Assembly: GCF_018139145.2 (NCBI RefSeq)
Contig: NC_059476.1
Span: 14,315,001 to 14,379,000, forward strand
Reading direction: 5' to 3'
From: Gymnogyps californianus
Taxonomy: Eukaryota > Chordata > Aves > Accipitriformes > Cathartidae
DNA: 64,000 nt
Shown here: positions 1 through 46,300 of the stretch, one piece after another
Numbering within the stretch: the stretch's first letter is position 1
Layout: each line of letters opens with the position of its first letter
Translations under genes and position numbers: made by a program
The notes under the pieces: model-generated
Database searches by the model: none
What the model was told of the DNA's origin: nothing
What the model saw: the letters and a program-made list of their open reading frames with translations, nothing else

Positions 1-1350
1 ATTTAAGTTATATCCTTTTTTCCCTCTTCTCTTAATACTAAATTACTTCAAATATTTCTGTGAAGGCCTACCGTATAATAATCAGTTCTTCTCACTTATC
101 AGGTACCTCACTAATCAAGTGAGAACTTGAAAAATTCTAATGTACTGAAACTTTCTCTAGTCAGCAAAAGAAAACTGTAATTATTGATCATCTAAATTGC
201 CAGAAGAAAAAAAAAAAAAACCTAGATAAACCCTGAACAGAACTGATGCAGTTTTATTTTCAAGAGCTGAAGGCAGTTGCAATTACTGTTTGCTTTTGAC
301 CATAATTTTCCCAGTCACCAAAAAAGATATTTAATTCTGAAAAACAGTACTGAAACAGAATAGCAATTTACTCACCTGCTTACTTCTGCTTTGGAAATAA
401 ATTAAACGAGCAAGTTTATTTTTTTTATTCATATCTATTAGTTAAAAATCTTGTGATGATCTTGCCGACAGAACTACAGAAATCTCACTTCTCAGAGCTG
501 TTATTGTTTCATTACAAGAGAAGAGAGACCCCAGCTGAAACTGCGTCTCCATTGTGTTAGGGCTACTGCAAACGCCTTGAAGTCACGCTTAGCACAGCTA
601 TGCCAAGTTATGATTTTTGTTTGGGTTTTTTTTTTTGTTTGTTTTTTGGGTTTGGTTTTTTTTTTCTTCAAACCCATGGTTACACAGTTACTATCTTAGT
701 ATGGCTACAATCATATTAGTATAAGATATTTATATAGATATAACTAAAGTTCATAATCTGGAATGTGCTTCCTCTGAATAAGCTCATTCATACTGGCATA
801 ATTGCATCGATAATAGTACAACCATATGAGTACAGTGTTCGAGATAAACAAACCTGAGAGACTGTCTGCCTTAGATCTGCTAAATCTAAACAGAGAGAGA
901 GAAGATGGAAGTGACAGGAATTCAATATAAGATTAGCTGTTATAAGAGATTTGTCCTGTTGCACAGGGATTCCGTGCAGAGTAAGGCATTGAACTAGTCG
1001 TCTTGAATATCAGCTCTGAACTACAACCATTCACAAATCTTCACCCTTAATATTGTTAGACTTTCTTTTATATGCTAGTCTACATTTTTAAAATACAATT
1101 ACGCAATAAAATAAGAAAAGAATTATCAGCTCTGTAGCTTCTAGCTTTGCTGCATAACTGCACAAAATCCAGACAGTGTTAGAGCGTGCAATTTAGAATA
1201 CTTCAGTTTCTACAAAGTTTTATATTCCACACTGTCATACTAGTATCTCACTCAATAATTTTCTTTGTTGCAAAGGTCAAACTTGGCGATAATTTTAGGG
1301 TCACACTCACATAGGATTTTATATAAAAATATATGATTGCTTAGACTTAC
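1..1350 (-). other. SLK: SLK intron 9, 5' part
   Basis: AT-rich intron downstream of the consensus donor GTAAGT, running off the left edge. It contains a T/G-rich low-complexity stretch at about 615-667. The exon 9 frame stays open for 32 codons past the donor, to a stop at about 1252. No further SLK exon is visible. Confidence 0.85.
615..667. repeat. T/G-rich low-complexity tract
   Basis: Runs of T broken by G and GGG (on the minus strand, A-runs with C/CCC). It is one of at least seven similar tracts in this window. Confidence 0.7.
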
Positions 1351-34993
<33,643 letters not shown>

Positions 34994-35613
34994 TCAGCCC
35001 GCCGTGACCATCCGCGGCGGGCGGTCCTGCCGGGCGCGATCCCCACGAGGGCCGAGGAAAGTCCTCACGCCGCCTGGGAAGCAGTCACCGCCGGGCGCTG
35101 AGAGGAAACAACACCCCTAGATCCTCCCGGAGCCCCTCAAAGGGGCCGGGCCCTCGACGCCAGCCGCAGCGGTCCTCTCCCGCGGCGGGCTCGGTGGTTC
35201 CTGCTTACTCGGCCGGGCCGGTGACCATCGCGTCAGCAACAAGTGCCGGGCTCCCTCCTCGGGACGGGCGGCTGGGCGGCGGCGGGCGGGGCGGAGGACG
35301 GAGCCTGAGGAGAAGAGGGGCGGCGAAAGGATCACGGCTCCCGCTGGAAGGGGGCAGCGGTTGCGCGGCGGGCAGGGGGGAGCGGTCACCCCGCCGCCCG
35401 CCGAGGGCGCTCCCGCCTCGGAGGACGGAGCGGATGTAGGGAGAGGAGGGGGGCTGCCCCGCTCCTGACTCCCGGCCGGTGCCCTCACGGAGCGGCGCCC
35501 CACGGCGTCCCGGGGTGGCAGAGCGGAGGAACACGATGCTTCCCTCCCGGTGCCTTTCCCGCTCGCTCCCCCGCCCTCTCGCAGAGCGGGGCCCGGGCGG
35601 CACCGTTTCCTGC

Positions 35614-35630
35614 GGGGCGGGGCGGGGCGG
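35614..35630. promoter_or_regulatory. Overlapping Sp1-type GC boxes
   Basis: GGGGCGGGGCGGGGCGG, three overlapping GC boxes. Another, GGCGGGGC, lies at 35833-35840. Confidence 0.75.
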
Positions 35631-35764
35631 CACCTCCTCCTCCTCCTCCACCCGCCGCCGGCGCGTGCGCGCGCTCCGTGCCCCCACCCCTCTCTCCCGC
35701 GCTCCCGGAACCGCCTCGCGCCCCAGCCACCGCCGCCAGCGCACGCGCGCCACCGCCTCCTCCG

Positions 35765-35774
35765 GCGCATGCGC
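35765..35774. promoter_or_regulatory. NRF1-type palindrome
   Basis: GCGCATGCGC, the perfect two-half-site NRF1 consensus. Related GCGCGTGCGC (about 35660) and GCGCACGCGC (about 35739) sequences lie nearby, giving a cluster within about 120 bp. Confidence 0.75.
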
Positions 35775-35851
35775 ACGCGCCATACCGACAGCCCCCTCCC
35801 AACGGTTCGTCGCCGGCACATGTGGGGGAAGAGGCGGGGCTTTCCCCTTCC

Positions 35852-35859
35852 CACGTGAC
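35852..35859. promoter_or_regulatory. E-box CACGTGAC
   Basis: Palindromic CACGTG followed by AC, the form bound by USF and by MiT/TFE factors. It is 14 bp before a CCAAT box. Confidence 0.6.
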
Positions 35860-35872
35860 GCGGCGGCGCAAG

Positions 35873-35877
35873 CCAAT
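35873..35877 (+). promoter_or_regulatory. CCAAT box (NF-Y type)
   Basis: AGCCAATAGG in plus orientation near the right edge of the densest part of the island. Confidence 0.6.
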
Positions 35878-37404
35878 AGGAGCGCGCCGAGGCCTCCGGC
35901 GGGTAAGTTGGTGTCTGGCCCTAAGATGGAGGGGGGGTATTTCCTTCCTCTTCGCTGTCCCTTTCCTCAGGACCTGGGAGGTGGCGTTTGAGGTGGGCGA
36001 GTTCTCGTCCTTTCCTCCTGTTTTTCTTTGGGGATAGGCTGTGTACTCGCAGTTGGGGGGAGAGGGAAGTGACTTTTCCCTTTCGTCCTTTTGTAGCCGT
36101 TATGGGAGGGGCTGTGTGAAAAGGGATCCTTTGCCCTCTGCTGAGTTGTTTATCCTGAAGGATACCCTGCTCCTCTTTTTATTTCTTCTTAAGTGTCCCG
36201 TGGAGAGAAGGTCACCCCAGTCCTGTGGCAGAGGGTGATATTTCCTAGGTAGGGGGACAGCTTCCTTTCAGGGCTGGCTGGGTACCCCGAGTTCCTCTTC
36301 AGCACAGGTAGACTCTCTTCTCCCCCCACATTGCTCCCAGGTCTGATTGTGGGAGCTGAAGGGGGTATGAGGCCCTTTTTGTCTACCAGGAGCGTTGTGA
36401 TGGTAGGTGGTGCTTCCTGGAGGGTTTGAGCTTGGGAGTGATTCTTTGAGGAAGGTGTTGGTAGAAAAAGGCAATGTTGGAAGACTTTCTTTGGTTTGTG
36501 GGCCAGTGCTGTTCCTAAACCTGCTACTGATTTGTTACAGCATTCAGTCATAGCAGGGTGTGATGTTAATGTGCTGCATGTGTTTGGTATCTTGTGAGAT
36601 TTAATCAGTGGGACAGGCTTGAATTTCCTTATCTCACAACCTTCTCTTCCCACAAGTGATTCCTTCATCAGCCTGAAGTGTGATTGTATTTTAATAGCTG
36701 TGTTGTTTATATGCCACCAAATGTGTGGTATTTTTTCACATGAAAGGAAGAGGCCTTCCCGTTGCCTGGATAAGGGGCAATTAGCAGACATCTTGGAGAC
36801 AAAGTTTAGGCTGTGACAGGAGGCAGGAAGTCGATCTTGTAGTTAAGGCAACGATGTGAGACCTAAGAGAGATCTGACAATGAGACAAACGCCCAGTGAA
36901 AATCATGTAATGCCTTATCCTCATATGAACCTGAGTGCCTGCAGTTACCATTAATTTAAACTGCATTATAAGCTTCTAAAGATCAAGCCTCTGGTGTGTG
37001 TCATTCCTCAGACCATTTTATTAGCATGACAGTAGTTTGCTATCTAAGGAGAGTGGTCCATGTGTAAATTCAGTAATAATAATGAGGCATTGAGGTGCAT
37101 CAGTCATGGGGATCATATGGCAACCCCAACAGTCTCTTTGAAAGAAGCATGACTTTAAGGAATAGAAAGTGCTGGGCTGAGTCAAGAAAGGGATTTCGGC
37201 AAAGGAGTTGTCTAATATTACAGGTCTTTGTAGTAATGAAGATGAGAAAGGTGGTTCAGAAGGAAGCAAGGGCATAGAAGCAGCCTGGAACTGAACTTTG
37301 CATCATGTGTTTACGATGTTTTTTTAGCTGAAGCATGCTGGGGTAGAAGCCTTTTAAGAATATGTTGGCATTGTATGTTCAGTAATTAGTGGTGCTAATA
37401 GCAT

Positions 37405-37490
37405 TTATGGTGTACAGGAACATATTGTGCTAGGCACTGTCCTGCCACAGAACAAGGAGATGGCCCCTGCCACAAAGAGTTTATGAATCA
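37405..37490 (+). repeat. Ancient amniote interspersed-repeat fragment, unclassified
   Basis: The string GTGCTAGGCACTGTCC ... CCCCTGCCACAAAGAG has the wording of an old dispersed amniote repeat (often seen as 'gtgctgtacaaacacagaacaaagacagtccctgccccaaagagctt'). I cannot name the family. Confidence 0.4.
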
Positions 37491-39219
37491 AACAACAATG
37501 TTGTGTCATGAGTTAATTTCTTTAATCTGTATAAAATCAGTTTCAAGGGTAATACTACTCTATGAATAGAGAGCCTTTCAAGTACTCTTGCTAACCTGAT
37601 AGCAGTCCTGATTTGTTGTAATAATCAGCATTTGTTGTTCAAAAATTATCTTGGGCTTTGTGGTTCCTTTGTACCGACAGCTTGGCCACAAAATGTAAAA
37701 CCATTGAGGAGGGTGTTAAAGCCAAGACTGTTTATGTGTGTAAGGGTAATACCAAGAAAAAACTGCAATCCAAATGAGCTGTTTTCCTTTCTCCTCTATG
37801 ATCTGGCTGGCTGGTTGCACCTATTAACTTAATTTGAAAGTTTCTTGCAGATAGTTTGGACTAAATACAATAACAAAAAGTGATTGATAAGTTTTTCCAG
37901 TGTTACCAGCAGCAATTTAGCTTCTGGAATCTTAATTTTTAAAATTCAATTTCTTTTTCCTCTCTATAATACCTTTTTTTTTGTGTCCCTTCAGATGGGC
38001 TGATAACTTGGATTTGCATGTTAAAATACAATGATGGCTTTAATAATAATTTTCATTTATTTTAAAAATTGAATATTTTGATTTTAACTTGCTTTCTCTT
38101 GGATAAAAAGTGCTTTGGGACTAATTTACATCTGTTTCTTTGAACTGACTAATTGATAGAGGATGGGGAAAAAAAGGAATCCAAAGCCATAGCATGAAAT
38201 CCTTGTATCTAGGCAGGATTAGCTTTTCTTTAGCCTCAGCGTTAATGTCATAGGGCAGCTGGGGTGGATGTATGTATGTATTTCAGAATTTGTAATAATA
38301 ACGGGAAATAAAAGCAAAACTAAAGGAAAATTTCTTGAGCTATATGTGAAGAAATGTAGTTGAGCTTACTGCCTTAGTAAGGCTGGCAGTTATGGAACTG
38401 GGATACCAGGACCCAGTTCTTTCTCAGCTCTATCAATAAATGAACTTTTGACTGTAAGTAGTTCACATACAGCATCTATATAATGTATCAGTTTGCTTTG
38501 AACATGCGTGTGATAAAACAGGTTCACTTGGAGCAGAACAGGGACAGTAGTGTCATCCTACGAATGACTAAATGTTAGTAGGTACTACAGATGTGTTGCT
38601 TTAGACTTTTACAAAGATAGTCTTCCTGTTCCAGAGAGCTTTTAATTCATATAACGTTGAAAATATAAGATGAAAGACTGGCACAAGAAAGGAGCAATTA
38701 ATCTAGTGATAAAGTTTTGCTTTTAACGTTGATTTTTTTTTTGCTTACTCTTTAACAAGTAATTCAAGATAAAAACATATCTAAAAAGGAAAACTGTGGC
38801 TCAGTCTCAATTTTTCCCTTATTCTTTCACTCTAGAGTTACAGCTTGCCACTCAATCCTAAAAGTAAACTCTGTAAGGTGAAGGTTAAGTGCTAGTAGCA
38901 AATCCTTCTCAATTTGCATTGACTTCCTGGTATGGAGGAGGCTGTATGAAGCCTGGTTTTTTGTGTGGTGGTGGTGTGTTGTTTTTTTTTTTTTTGCTGG
39001 TAGCAGGAGTTTTTAGCAACTGTAAATCTTTCCAGATGGTAAGGATAGAAAGGTAAAAGCGAGTTATATTAAAATCTCTCTTTCGGGAATTTAATACAAT
39101 GCATTTTGAAAATTCAGTGCTTCCTTAAAATGTCAGAGTAAAGATGTTAAGGAACTTTCTTGGTTGTGCATCAAATATACTGGCTTAAAAATAGGTGTAA
39201 CTCTTTACTGCAGTCTTTT

Positions 39220-40400
39220 TCATCTCTTTGAGATTTAGAAGTCTCCTTTATACTTTCTGCTGCTTAATATCACCATCCTTTCCCATTGATTTCATTGCTT
39301 ACACTTGCTAATGTTCCTAACTCCCTCTTTAAGTTCTACTTCTGTTTCATTTAAACTGCTCTATTTCAGTTTCTCTTCATTGAAAATAAACACTTGCTTC
39401 AGAAATTTAATTTGAAATGTGTTCTTCACAACATATATTGCCCTTTCACTGCAGTCCTACATCCTGTCTTCAGTTCTCTCAAAATATTTAATGGTATATT
39501 TTTATATTGTCTTGACTTTCTGTCCACCCACGCTTTCACTGATCTCCTCCAATCTTCTTTCTGATGTTTGAGTTCATTGAACTGCTGTAAGGTCACAGGT
39601 AGCTTGTTTGTGGTTAAATCTGAGGCGTAATTCTTGTTCCATCCGTCTTAATCTGTCTGTCACCTTTGGCACTTAACACTGTCCCTTCTGTTTTCTTTAC
39701 TTGATGTATGTGGTGTTTTCATTGATATTTTCCAATTATATGGCGGTGTTTTTCCATAGACTCTATCATTTCTACTCTGTTCTGTTTCCGAAGTTAATGT
39801 TTTCTGCTGTATTGGACTTATTTCACTTCTAAGTGCCACTGTAACTTCTAGATCCTTCTAGTTAACCCACTACCTTCCTTTTTAACCTCCTCCTTTTTGC
39901 ATTCTTGGTTTTTGCGAAGACCTCATGTGTCCAGTCTCTGTATCTGAACTTATTTCCAAAAGCTGCCTTCCTTCCCTCTGAATCAGATTCCTTTTTCCTT
40001 GGAGTTTGGGATTTTATGGAATTAAGTTCTGATACTTTGCTTTGTACCCCATAGCTTTGCTAACTTTCATCAGTCCTTCAGGCTTTATGAGAAATTTTTG
40101 GTGACTCTCCCATACCTGACCTTTTTCTGCCTTCTTCCGTTCATCATCAGTCATTTTTCCTTTCCTACTGTTCTGGATGTGTTGCCTTCTCATAGGAGCA
40201 CCTCAGTTCAGTGGATTTTAAATACCATGGTGTTTTCAGTCTCTTTCACTCTTCTATATTGACATTAAAGATATTCCTTTTCTTCCCTCTGTGACATTTC
40301 CATCTTCTTTGTGTACATGCCAAGTTTTTAACTTTTTGTCCTTTTTCTGTGACCCCTCTACACTTTCTATGCTATACCTGACTCCTGTGTCCTAATGCTC
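39220..40400 (+). other. Strand-asymmetric pyrimidine-rich domain
   Basis: About 1.2 kb in which the plus strand is roughly 70% C+T. In three 60-base rows counted by hand (39301, 39841, 40261), 42, 45 and 41 bases are pyrimidines. No single repeat unit is visible and no long open frame exists on either strand. It may be a decayed element or a compositional domain. Confidence 0.6.
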
Positions 40401-43325
40401 TAATTAATGGTGGTAAGTACAGAGGAGCTAGTAGTATCATTAGTTAATAACCCATGTTTATGACAAGGTGAAGAAGGAAATACGAAAGAGGGCTGAAAAA
40501 ATCTTTTTATTTCTTTATGTTGTAAGAGGATGGCCTAAAAGGCTGTATGTTTTCCTCCAAGGAGCATCAAGTCATGTTACCCATTTATTGGAAGCCTTGA
40601 GAGGGGAGATTGTATATAGCACTCTTAAAGCCCTTCTATTAAATGTACAGCTGATAGATCTGTAGCTTAGGGACTTGTATTTCTGTTCTGCATTTGAAAT
40701 TTAAAGCTGTCTTCATAAAGGAACAAAAAAGAGACTCATTTTTGTGCTCGGTATTTTATGAGCCTTTCTGATATGAATAACAGGAATAGTTCAGTCATAC
40801 ATAATACAAACAGAAAAAAAATTATAATGCCAGAGGTTAGACACTCAAGAGCTTACCCATATCTCATTAGCCAGAATCAATGCTCAGGCTTCTATCAATA
40901 ACGTGGAAACTATACATTACATGATGACTTTTTTTTTTATGCATTACGGTAGGACCAGTTAATCTAAGAATTACCATAGAAACATGTGGCATTTGGAAGC
41001 TTCAACATTTAAGGGTATTACTTTATGTTTGCAGTAAAAAAAATTGAGTGCTAAAATGTTTAGGAATAAGATTGATCTAATTCTGGCTTCAGAAAAATCT
41101 GTATGTTTAGTCTAAATTGGCCTAGCTTAGTCAGTGGGGAAAGGTATCTTCAGAGGGCAGTTCACTCTTTCCCATTTTATATGCTTATCTTTATTACACA
41201 GTATTTAACTGTGTGAGGTGAGTTGTCCTGGAAACGTGTGGTGGGGGTTCTTCTTCCTACCTATTGAGATACCACTACCAGCAGAACTCTTGGAGTGTAG
41301 TTCTCCTGATATCAGGCAATACCTCTGGAAATTATGACAGAGCAAATATAAAAATTGCCAAATTACCTGAATGTTTCCAAGCAAACTGATGATGTTTTAT
41401 TGAATAGACTTTATCTGAAATCAAATGTCAGAAGAAAAAGCAATAATATAAATATAGAAATCTTGAATAAGGATCAGATGTTTCAACAAATAGGACAAGA
41501 ATATTTCTTGGAAACATGTCGGGTCAAAGGCGTTTAAGCTTTAATGTGTTAACTTCATTGAAGTTATTGCAAAAATGAAGTATGTTTTTCGTATTGCTTC
41601 TAGTTGGTCTGGAAGAAAACCACCTTCAAGACTGATATTCGGAAACATATAATTGGAGGCGTAAGTTGTGCTTTTATACTTATTTGAGTGAAAAGCAAAC
41701 CTCAGATTTAATGGAAAGTGTCAACAACTTGAAACTTACATAGCTGATTCTCTTTATTGATTAACTGACTAATGCAATTAAAAATGTCAGGTTCTCTTTC
41801 ATGATAAAATTTTTCAAGAAGTCTGGACACTTTTTGGTTTGTATTTAACTGAAAAACTCCTTTTATAAGAATTTTCAGGTAATACTAGAATGCTGAGCTG
41901 CATTGGTGGATAGCTGCATTTTTTTAATACAGTAGTTATTCTAATAAAAATTCTTTCCCTCCATGTCATGATGACTATAACAGTCTTTCACAGAACCACA
42001 CGTGAGTAAGTCTATCTAGAGTATTGATTTCTTTTAAAATAATATACAATCAAAATACTACTAGTCTTAGCTATAATGCTGTAGTCTTTCTAACCACTTT
42101 AGTCATTTGAGATTATATTTCATTTAAAGCAAAATCTGTTTGATCAAAACTGTACATGAACACAAGACGAAGTATTTAAAACTTGCAGAGCCCCCTTCAT
42201 CTGATGGATATTAGAAGCTTTAGTTAAGTCACATGAAAGTATGTATTACAAATGCTTCACCATGTTTGTCTTTCCTCCAGATGGTAATTAGACCTTTTCC
42301 TCTTGCATAGCAGTCACGAGCTGATTTGTTCTTTTTGTTTGTGGCTTTCAAATTTGCATTAGTTCACATAGCAGCTAGGATTAGAAATTTATTAAGGGAT
42401 AAAGATAGCTTTGCATCTCAGTATTGTTTTCAGTCAATACTGGCACAAAAAATGTCTGAACAAAAAACCCTCATGTATTGCTGCTTTTCTTTCTGCAAAT
42501 CCTGAATTTCTTTCTCTGTTTCCCAGGAACCCTTTTTTCCAGAACGGACACTGTGTTCTCTTGTGATCCTGATCAGCTCTGGAATCTTGGGACTGAATAA
42601 CTTGTTCTGTAATATGAAAATGAGTTATTTTTAAATCTGTTTTTTATTATGGCAGGCCAGCCAGCCAGCAAACCCAATCCTGGTTTGTGGTAAGCATAAG
42701 CAGGAAGTTTATTATGCCTTCTACAACTATTATTAAAAATATACCATACTGAAAAGTAGGGAACATTTCACACACAAAAAAGGACAATCTGACAAGAAGA
42801 TAGCACTGAAAACTACTGGTACTTTAGTAATATCCCAAAGAGACATTGCAGTGGGATATTGGAGACGTGTCTACTAGCAAAAAGGGGAAATAACATTTAG
42901 AATGTGAGATACCATCTGTTTATTAATGCAAAGCTAGACTTTAAAATATAAACTGATTTTACTGAGAAAACAGCATAGGTTTTAATTGAAAAATGTTATT
43001 TTTATATTACAATCATGTTTAACATAGTTTCTGTATGTGTAATGTTCTTCTCTTTTGACCTAGATTTTTATAAGCTATTGTGTAATTCTCATTTTTGAGG
43101 CAAAAAAATAGTTTACCATGTGTTGTAAAGTAGAATTTGGTTTTACGTAGGATCTCTTCTTGGTACAGCAACAATGTGTGGAGCTGTAATAATGTGTCCA
43201 TTGTTATGACAAACAGCAGCTATTGTGTGTTCAACAATAGTATATGCAAACTTTAGGCACTAGGACCTGCTTATGAGAAATCGGTATTGTGATGCGATCC
43301 AGTTTTTGTCTCGAGTGCCCTGGAA

Positions 43326-43344
43326 TTTTTTTTTTTTTTTTTTT
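43326..43344 (-). repeat. Poly(T)19 tract (poly(A) on the minus strand)
   Basis: Nineteen T residues directly followed by ACAG. On the minus strand an ATTAAA (plus-strand TTTAAT near 43361) precedes the A-run by about 15-20 nt, as at a polyadenylated 3' end. On the plus strand the same bases form an excellent splice-acceptor-like signal. Confidence 0.6.
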
Positions 43345-46300
43345 ACAGAAGGGACCTTTAATCTAATATCTAATCCACAAAATTATGTTTTATAGTACAC
43401 CATGCGATATTTATGGATTAAGCCAAAAAAGCCCATTACAGTAAATGGACTGAATTTTCTGTAGCAGAAAATAAAATTACCTGTAGGAAAAATAATTCCT
43501 ATGGCTTCTGGCTGAGCTATAATATATTGTTCTGGATGCAGTATACAGGAGTGACTTGCTTTCAGAAGCATGAGGTAGGGAGTGGCATCTATTCAAATGC
43601 AATTAAGGAGACACTTAAATCTGTTTATAAAAGGCTGTTTGGTTTTTTACATACCAAGAAGTCAGAAATAGTAGTGTCTTTATCATGTTAGCTGTGACCG
43701 TGATTCATGCAGGGAATGTAAGAAATTGCAGCCACAGTTGGCGGTAAGGTATTTTCTTTCAAGTATCTCAGTAGTGTTATGTCCATTTGGTGCCTTCCTA
43801 TTGGATTCGGAGAAAGTTTTTTAAAGGTGGGCAAAAATCATCACTAACAAAGAAGTCTAGCCTTCTTTGCTCTGTAGGGAGGAAAGCTATTAAGAAGATA
43901 CTCATATTGCAGGACAGGTGTTCCTGAACAGTTTTGGTTTGTTCTGTATCAGTCCTTTATCAGCTGTCAGTGATGAGATTTGGACAGACCTCAGAGGGAG
44001 CATCTGTAAGATAGTAATTATTTCAGAACACCCTCGGAAAATTACAAAAATTGCTGACTCAAAAGTTAATAGAGGACAAAGTCTCTGGATTTTTAATGGG
44101 TCCTAACAGAGTTTAGCAGCTGAAGGTAAGGGATGACGAGCCAGCTTTCCTTAGCTGAGAAGAAACTACTCTTCAGATCATTCAATGTTCATAGAATGCA
44201 GTGTAAGAGATTGTGCAGAACAATTTGTCTTAAGGAATCAAGAAATATCTACATACCTTTGGCATTTCTAAAACTTTTTGGTTTTGTAGGTCAGAGCAGC
44301 CTGGGTGTGACTAAAATCCTGTGCTTGATTTCAGGTATAAAAGTTCTAGTCCTCAGAAAGCAGGCACAGTTAAAAAAGAAATTCAGAGAATAGCGGGCTG
44401 GGAATTGTACCATTGTTGATACAAAACCCACCCTTTTGATACTTTTCCTAGATGTTGGCTGAGAGAACCTGTGAGGAGCATTAGAAAAGCATAATAAAAG
44501 CTTTGTTCTTATGTGGGATGATAGTTCAAACTTCCCCCAGTAAAAGAGAGAATACTGTAATAACATATATCGTCTCAGTGCTTTTTTTTTTTTTCTGCTG
44601 CCTTTCATTTTGCACAGGTTTGTCTTTTGGAATGTCTAAACATTTTTCTACAAGAAGTGCCTTCAGAGAGGAAGCATTACAAGTCTTTATTTGGAGGAGA
44701 ATAAGAATAATTTTGTGGAATAGCATAAAAAACCAACCAAACAAAGAACAAATGCAGCTAGTCTAGAGACAGAGATCGATGTCAAGCTAACTGTATTAAT
44801 CTTTCTAAGAAGAGTAACAGTTAGATCTCAATCTTCCAAAAGAGCTCTAAATGACTAATCTCAGTCTCTAGTTGCGCTCACAAAATATATGATGGTCCTA
44901 GTTGGATCTGAGACTTCAAAAATATTCTAATTTGAATTATTTTGTATATACCAACAACAGTGCTATTTGGACACCATGTTTCAAGCACAGCCTCACAGTG
45001 TTCTGATATAATTAAAAGGTTCACTTGTATAGCAAAGAAAAACTTAAACTGATTTCAGAACATTAAGTAGGTCTGTCAATCTAATGCTTTGGTATGTGCT
45101 GGGAATAGTTTGAAAACTTTCACAACTGTGCACCGAGATCAAATGGTAGGTTAATTATTTTGAAGTCTCTGGTTGTAATGGAGTGCTCTGTTATGCTATG
45201 AATGTTCATATAAATTCTGATCTTATTTGAGAGGCTGTTTTAATTTACACTAGGTGCATAAACTAATTTAAAGGGGAGGGAGGGAAATGGGCAGGAAAAC
45301 GTGCCTCTAGAAATTGAGTCAGCCTTGTCATGGAGTTCACAGGCCCAATAGCTTCAGAAAGCTATTAACCAATGCTTGCCACTTCTACCCAAATTTCTGA
45401 AATTTGAAAATGTTTGTTCAAGAAGTGGCACTAAGTCTATTTTACACTGCTGTACCAAAGTAGGAAAGCTAACTGTGTTGCCTTAAGCCAGGGTGAATTA
45501 GGTTTTATTCTCTTTGCTCTGTTAGTTAACTTGAATGAGTTAATATTCCTTTATGCTGGATCAGTAAATTACATATATCTGTCAAAAAAAATTTCCTTTG
45601 CCAAGAGCCTGTTTGGAATCCTCTTGCTATCAAAGCGTCCATACTGCTGTTTTTCCAAGCAGAAAACTTATTATTTATAAGAAGTAATTTATTTTTAGTT
45701 TTGTTTGGTTTTATTTCACACTAATAACTGAGAACATTTTCTCCCAGTGAAAGAATGTCTTTTCAGCAGCTCAGCTCATTCTGGGAGCACTGTGGGTGAT
45801 TAAGAGCTTTCAGAGAGAATTAATCGTCTTCATAGACTTCCTCCTGCCCTCGCTTGAGACAGGTTAGAGAATTAGTTGAAGAAGGTGCTTCAGCGTGATT
45901 ATCCAATAGCTCTAAAATACAAATAGCAAGTGAAGCTTTCTGACTGTCAGTAGTGACTACTACCTTATTTATGGTAACCTTACAGCTGTCCATGACAAAT
46001 AAACATATAGAGCTAGTTTACTGGTCTGTTGAGTGGTTTGCTGATTTCTTGATACGTAGGAAAATATCTTGTGAGTAATGCATGGGACAAGGATCAGAAG
46101 CAGCTACTTCTACTGTTTATGTTATTGCACACTTCCTTGTTAGTTTTCCAGAATCATGCTTTTGTAAAATTGGGTGCCAAAACCTTGTTACAAGGTTTAA
46201 CTTGCATATAAAACAAGTTGCAGTGCCAAAGGCGGCAATCTGGAACTGCAAGCTTTGTCCCCCTTCCAAGACTGTTGATGTTGGAGGAGCCAGTCTGTCT

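Larger units (their letters stand above)
35840..35902 (+). other. STN1: Probable non-coding first exon of STN1 (3' end defined, 5' end unknown)
   Basis: A strong donor, GG|GTAAGT, lies at 35903 inside the CpG island on the plus strand. The coding exon at 52346 has its own acceptor and an in-frame stop directly before the ATG, so an upstream 5'UTR exon is required; this donor is the best candidate seen. The transcription start is not visible, and the left boundary given is only a placeholder. The CCAAT box at 35873 sits closer to the donor than expected for a start upstream of it, so the real start may differ. Confidence 0.4.
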
